From the NCBI GenBank assembly GCA_947623455.1, contig OX392527.1, forward strand, positions 54,170,401 to 54,234,400: 64,000 nt of DNA, written 5' to 3'. Source of the DNA: Mimachlamys varia. Taxonomy: Eukaryota > Mollusca > Bivalvia > Pectinida > Pectinidae. Positions 58,695 through 64,000 of this stretch are shown here, one piece after another; position 1 is the first letter of the stretch; the number at the start of each line of letters is the position of its first letter. Made by a program: the position numbers and the translations under genes. The notes under the pieces are model-generated. The model saw nothing but the letters and a program-made list of their open reading frames with translations. It had not been told where the DNA came from and did no database searches.

Positions 58695-61313
58695 AGACAG
58701 CTACATCTACCCGGGCCATACAGCTACATCTATCTACCCGGGCCAGACAGCTACATCTACCCGGGCCATACAGCTACATCTACCCGGGCCATACAGCTAC
58801 ATCTACCCGGGCCATACAGCTACATCTATCTACCCGGGCAAGACAGCTACATCTACCCGGGCCATACAGCTACATCTACCCGGGCCATACAGCTACATCT
58901 TCCCGGGCAATACAGCTACATCTACCAAGACAAGACAGCTATATATATCCGGGCCATAGAGCTACATCTACCCGGGCCATACAGCTACATCTACCCGGGC
59001 CAGACAGCTTTATCTACCCGGGCCAGACAGCTACATCTATCCGGGCCATACAGCTACATCTACCAAGACAAGACAGCTATATCTATCCGGGCCATAGAGC
59101 TACATCTACCCGGGCCATACAGCTACATCTACCCGGGCCAGACAGCTTTATCTAACCGGGCCAGACAGCTACATCTATCTGGGCCATACAGCTACATCTA
59201 CCCGGGCAATACAGCTACATCTACCCGGGCCATACAGCTACATCTACCCGGGACATACAGCTACATCTACCCGGGCCAGACAGCTACATCTACCCGGGAC
59301 ATACAGCTACATCTACCCGGGCCAGACAGCTACATCTACCCGGTACATACAGCTACATCTACCCGGCAAAACAGCTACATCTACCCGGGACATACAGCTA
59401 CATCTATCCGGGCCATACAGCTACATCTACCCGGGACATACGGCTACATTTACCCGTGCCTGACAGCTACAACTACCCGGGACATACAGCTGCATCTGCC
59501 CGGGCAATACAGCTACATCTACCCGGGCCACTCAGATACATCTACCCGGGCAAAACAGCTACATCTACCCGGGCCAGACAGCAACATCTACCTGGACAGC
59601 TACATCTACCCGGGCCAGACAGCTACATCTATCCGGGCAATACAGCTACATCTACCCGGGACATACAGCTACATTTACCCGGGCAATACAGCTACATCTA
59701 CCCGGGCCACATAGATACATCTACCCAGGCCATACAGCTACATCTACCCGAGCCATACAGCTACATCTACCCGAGCCATACAGCTACATCTACCCGAGCC
59801 ATACAGCTACATCTACTCGGGCCAGACAGCTACATCTACCCAGGCCATACAGTTACATCTACCCGGGCCACACAGCTACATCTTCCCGGGCAAAACAGTT
59901 ACATCTACCCGGGCCATACAGCTATATCTTCCCGGGCCAGACAGCTATATCTACCCGGGCCAAACAGCTACATCTACCCGGGCAGATACATCTACCCGGG
60001 CGGCTATACAGCTACATCTACCCGGGCCATACAGCTACATCTATCCAGGCCATACAACTATATCTTCCCAGGCAAAACAGTTACATCTACCCGGGCCATA
60101 CAGCTACATCTACCAGGGCAATACAGCTACATCTACCCGGGCCATACAGCTACATCTACCCGGGCCAGACAGCTACATCTACCCGGGCGATACAGCTACA
60201 TCTACCCGGGCCATACAGTTACATCTACTCGGGCCATACAGCTATCAGTACCCGGGCCATACAGCTACATCTACCCGGGCCAGACAGCTATATCTTCCCG
60301 GGCCATACAGCTACATCTACCCGGGCAATACAGCTACATCTATCCGGGCTTTACAGCTACATCTACCCGGGACATACAGCTACATCTTCCCGGTCAATAC
60401 AGCTATATCTACCCGGGCCATCCAGCTACATCTATCTGGGCAATACAGCTACATCTACCCGGGCCATACAGCTACATCTACCCGGGTGATACAGCTACAT
60501 CTACCCGGGCCATACAGCTACCACTACCCGGGCCATACAGCTACATCTACCCTGGCCATACAGCTACATCTACCTGGGCAAGACAGCTACATCTACCCAG
60601 GCCATACAGCTACATCTACCCGGGCCATACAGCTACATCTACCCGGGCCAAACAGCTACATCTACCCGGGCCAGACAGCTACATCTACCCGGGCAATACA
60701 GCTACATCTACCCGGTCAATATAGCTACATCTACCCGGGCCATACAGCTACATCTATCCGGGCAATACAGCTACATCTACCCGGATAAGACAGCTATTTC
60801 TATCCGGGCCATACAGCTACATCTACCCGGGCCAGACAGCTACATCTACCCGGTACATACAGCTACATCTACCCGGCAAAACAGCTATATCTACCTGGAC
60901 AGCTACATCTACCCGGGCAATACAGGTACATCTACCCGGGCCAGACAGCTTCATCTACCCAGGCCATACAGCTACATCTACCCGGGCCATACAGCTACAT
61001 CTTCCTGGGCCATACAGTTACATCTATCTTGGCAATACAGCTACATCTACCCGGGCCATACAGCTACATCTACCCGGGCCATACAGCTACATCTACCCAG
61101 GCCAGACAGCTACCTCTACCTGGACAAGACAGCTACATTTACCCGGGCCATACAGCTACATCTACCTGGGCCAGACAGCTACATCTACTCGGGCCATACA
61201 GCTACATTTATCAGGGCCATACAGCTACATCTTCCCGGGACATACAGCTATATCTACCCGGGCCAGACAGCTACATCTACCCGGGCCATACAGCTACATC
61301 TACCCGGTAATGT
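58695..61313. repeat. 23-bp minisatellite, about 112 copies
   Basis: Unit ACAGCTACATCTACCCGGGC plus CAT. It has frequent point variants and a few shortened units near 59590, 59970 and 60895. The unit has no stop in the plus frames and gives an ORF of 422 codons with a 23-residue period (YSYIYPGHTATSTRAIQLHL). Not regarded as a gene. Confidence 0.96.
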
Positions 61314-61612
61314 ACCTGGTGTAGGTGTAGGTGTACATTGTTTGTCTGAGATCCTGTCAGCATGGTCACCTCGTCCCGCTGGTGTAGGTGTAGGTGTATA
61401 TTGTTTGTCTGAGATCCTGTCAGCATGGTCACCTCGTCCCGCTGGTGTAGGTGTAGGTGTATATTGTTTGTCTGAGATCCTGTCAGCATGGTCACCTCGT
61501 CCCGCTGGTGTAGGTGTACATTGTTTGTCTTAGATCCTGTCAGCATGGTCACCTCGTCCCGCTGGTGTAGGTGTACATTGTTTGTCTTAGATCCTGTCAG
61601 CATGGTCAGCTT
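61314..61612. repeat. 63/57-bp repeat, 5 copies
   Basis: TTTGTCT at 61341, 61404, 61467, 61524 and 61581. Each unit holds GATCCTGTCAGCATGGTCAC and GTGTAGGTGTAGGTGTA; the two shorter units lack one GTAGGT. Both lengths are multiples of three. Confidence 0.96.
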
Positions 61613-61712
61613 CGTTACCATGAAGCGTTGTGTTGGCTTCCTTGAGAATAACACTAATGTCCGGCGATCCATGGCTGTTGTCGGCTCATTCCCCGAACAC
61701 CAACTCTGGTAA

Positions 61713-62139
61713 CTTGAAAGAAATGTGTTTATATAGGAAATCCTTTGAAGTTTAAGTTATAGTCTGTTTCAACTAAGAATGTCAACTCATTTAATTTGTA
61801 GATATGATACTTAGTCAGAATTAAATGAAATTAACAATTTGGGAATATGCTCATGTATTACAGCTTTAAGGAATATAAAATGATCATTAAATATTATATC
61901 TTATATTCAATAAATGGAAAGTAATCATTAAATTACATTACTTGAAAAATAAATTTCCTTAATCGAATTATTTAAATCATATTGATAATAAAATAAAGTT
62001 TCTATTAATACATGTATGTCCGTATCTTAACTGAAAACCAGTAAATGAAAATGACATATAAAACACAATAACAGAAAATATCAAACTGATGTCACACAAA
62101 TTAAGCACAATTCTGTACAAGTTTAACTTTTATATTCTG
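61713..62139. other. Gene-free stretch
   Basis: Very AT-rich. No feature was recognised. Confidence 0.5.
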
Positions 62140-63020
62140 TGATATAAATAAGGCTTTTGACAGGGTTCGGCTTGTAGGTATTTGTATACATTTTACAAAA
62201 ATGGTATAAAAAGGAAAATTATTTGAGTGGTTAAGAGCTTAATTAATTGATGGATACCAATCAAATACCTAATCAATATCTGCAAGAGTTACCCAAGGAT
62301 CTGTTCTTTGGCCCTTTTTATTTCTATCATTTATTGATATAACAGCTGATGTAACTTCTTATATTAACTTGTTTGCAGTTGATACTTCTCTATATGTTAT
62401 TGAAGATAGTGATGGTGACCTTACTATGCATGCTGACCTAACTAAATGATGATATTCCATGATCATCAATCCCTGCTTGGGCTAATCAATGAATGGCAAA
62501 TTATTTTAAATCCAACTAAAACAGTAGCGTTAACTTTTACTCTAAGCTTTCTAGTCCTCACTCCTCTCTTTACTTTAATAACCATACTATTACACAACAT
62601 GACTGCAACAAACATATTGTTTCTATATATGGGTGATCTTTTAGGCTAAATTAATTTAGATGTCTTTTCAATGGTGTAGTTGGTATGTCAGATGAAATAA
62701 ATTCAACTATATACTTAATTATACTACCTCATACATGTATATATACATTGTATATAAAGCACCAAAACACTCTAGATGTATAATATAATTAATTCATATT
62801 TTAATAAGGTAGTTCTAAAAATGTAATTTATATAAATCATAATAAAGGTATGAGAGTGTTTGAGAAAGGGATCTTTCATTGATAAAACATTATACTGCTA
62901 AGTTTCTACTCCATCTTCATCAAAATAAAATTTGAATTGCCAATGTATATATAAAGGATACTGGTTATCTTTGTTGGGAAAGACTTAAATAGGCTCAGCC
63001 TGCTTTCTAATCATTTAATT
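62140..63020 (+). pseudogene. Decayed LINE reverse transcriptase
   Basis: In successive frames: INKAFDRVRLVGI (62146 on), RVTQGSVLWPFLFLSFI (about 62286), YINLFAVDTSLYVIEDSDGD (about 62360), INEWQIILNPTKTVALTFT (about 62473) and, further on, DTGYLCWERLK (about 62960). These correspond to the KAFD, QGSxLGPxLF and FADDTxL blocks of non-LTR reverse transcriptases of the Jockey/CR1/L2 kind. The catalytic FADD reads FAVD, and there are several stops and frameshifts. No ends or target-site duplication were seen. Confidence 0.8.
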
Positions 63021-63089
63021 GATACATTTGTGTACTATTTCTTTTTAGTACTGGTTTATATGTCTTGTATAAATGCTAAAATATTTTGA

Positions 63090-63240
63090 AATTAAATATA
63101 TGACAACAATTTACACAAATCTGAAAGAAGGTATAAGTTTAATCAATATATAACAATAATTTACACAAATCTGAAACTTAAATACATATCAATAAATATA
63201 TGATAATTTACACATACATATATCTGAAAGAAGGTGTAAT
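63090..63240. repeat. Imperfect 65-70-bp repeat, about 3 copies
   Basis: ATATGACAACAATTTACACA, ATATAACAATAATTTACACA and ATATATGATAATTTACACAT, followed by ATCTGAAAGAAGG or ATCTGAAAC, recur in AT-rich DNA. Confidence 0.65.
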
Positions 63241-64000
63241 AAAACATTAAAATGATGATTTTCTAAATGTGCAGCTATTTTATGCAGTACCTATTTAGCA
63301 TTTTTTTGTTTGCAAATATCATTAGTTATTGAGTATCTGATTAGTTACCAGAAGTTGATTTACCTGTGTAATTTACCTGTACAACAATTCTGCTATAGAC
63401 TATAACTCACTATCATCACAACTGATCACCTAAATAAACATGTTTGTATAAGCAGAGTTGGTGTTCGGGGAAGTCCCCCTGTTGTCGCTATTGCTCTCAT
63501 TGCCATTCATTTCATTGGAACAACTGTTACTGCATACTTCCCAACTCTTACAAAAGAAAAGTGTGGACAATAAATCGCTTGTTGCCACAGTCCACTGCAC
63601 ACATAATCCCATAATCCCCTTTTCATGACCAATCAGGATTGTGTGGCGATGAAAGGGGCTGGACATGTGTGCCGTAGACTGTGACAACAAAGGATTAAAT
63701 AAGAGCCATAATTGAAACAACAATAAATGCAAATAATACATATTTCAATATTTAACAGAAGATTTGGTGAAAGTTTCTGAAAGTAAAAAATGAGAAATTC
63801 TTAATAAGTATTAAGATTTAATTGATTGATTAATTAGTCAATTAATTAATTATGAATTAATTGGAATTAATTAATTGTTTCATTAAATCATTCATTCTTT
63901 ATATTTAAAAGAAACACTTCCACATACCTGTTTTATTACTTTTGGTATTTTTTTACTGCTGCTAAAAAAAACTCTTTGAATATCTTTGTCTGACACAGGG
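63241..64000. other. Stretch without a supported gene
   Basis: AT-rich. The 103-codon minus-strand ORF at 63430-63741 ends in an Asn/Ser-rich stretch (NGNESNSDNRGTSPNTNSAY) and has no family I recognise. Runs of ATTAATTAATT lie near 63825-63880. Confidence 0.4.

Noticed and set aside
63430..63741. 103-codon minus-strand ORF
   Set aside because: No domain and chance length in AT-rich DNA; the Asn/Ser-rich end is low complexity.

Overview
This is animal nuclear DNA, AT-rich and intron-rich, and extraordinarily loaded with minisatellites. The one confidently recognised gene is the 3' part of a FAM20-family secretory-pathway kinase, most like FAM20C. It lies on the + strand in seven coding exons between 18751 and 45476. 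The first exon seen starts inside a codon and already lies in the kinase domain, so the signal peptide and N-terminal exons are not seen, either because they lie left of the window or because they are too short to recognise. The dispersed elements (tRNA-derived SINEs whose tails read like 'gctgttaatagggcg', followed by CCAAACCAA-type ends, and Helentron/HINE-like elements with terminal hairpins) suggest a marine lophotrochozoan, probably a bivalve or other mollusc. That assignment is inference.

Layout. 1-18750 is upstream or far-5'-intron sequence. It holds arrays with units of 35 bp (1-2449), 38 bp (4827-5154), a compound 482-bp higher-order repeat (5985-7972), 30 bp (10908-12595), 12 bp (15840-16074) and 20 bp (16320-18312), plus SINEs, a CGATATCCA-ended element and a tRNA-like dimer. 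18751-45476 is the kinase gene: about 1.07 kb of coding sequence spread over 26.7 kb. Its introns carry further arrays with units of 29, 37, 34, 24, 25, 27, 22, 23, 35 and 29 bp, a poly-A retrocopy with a target-site duplication, a SINE and two Helentron/HINE-like elements. A candidate AATAAA lies 79 bp after the stop codon. 45477-64000 is intergenic: arrays with units of 22, 42, 181, 63, 23 and 63/57 bp, a TTAA-flanked MITE, a second CGATATCCA element, a tRNA-SINE, a Gypsy-like protease relic and a decayed LINE reverse transcriptase. Around a third of the window is tandem repeat, in roughly 20 unrelated families.

The most interesting observation is that two consecutive kinase introns start with minisatellites apparently seeded from the preceding exon-intron junction. 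The 37-bp array (21037-22190) copies the last coding bases plus the 5' splice site about 31 times, giving a run of decoy splice donors that would each add an in-frame stop. The 29-bp array (18900-20212) resembles the junction of the previous exon, with its donor GT changed. Long ORFs elsewhere are by-products of repeat units that lack stop codons and are not treated as genes.
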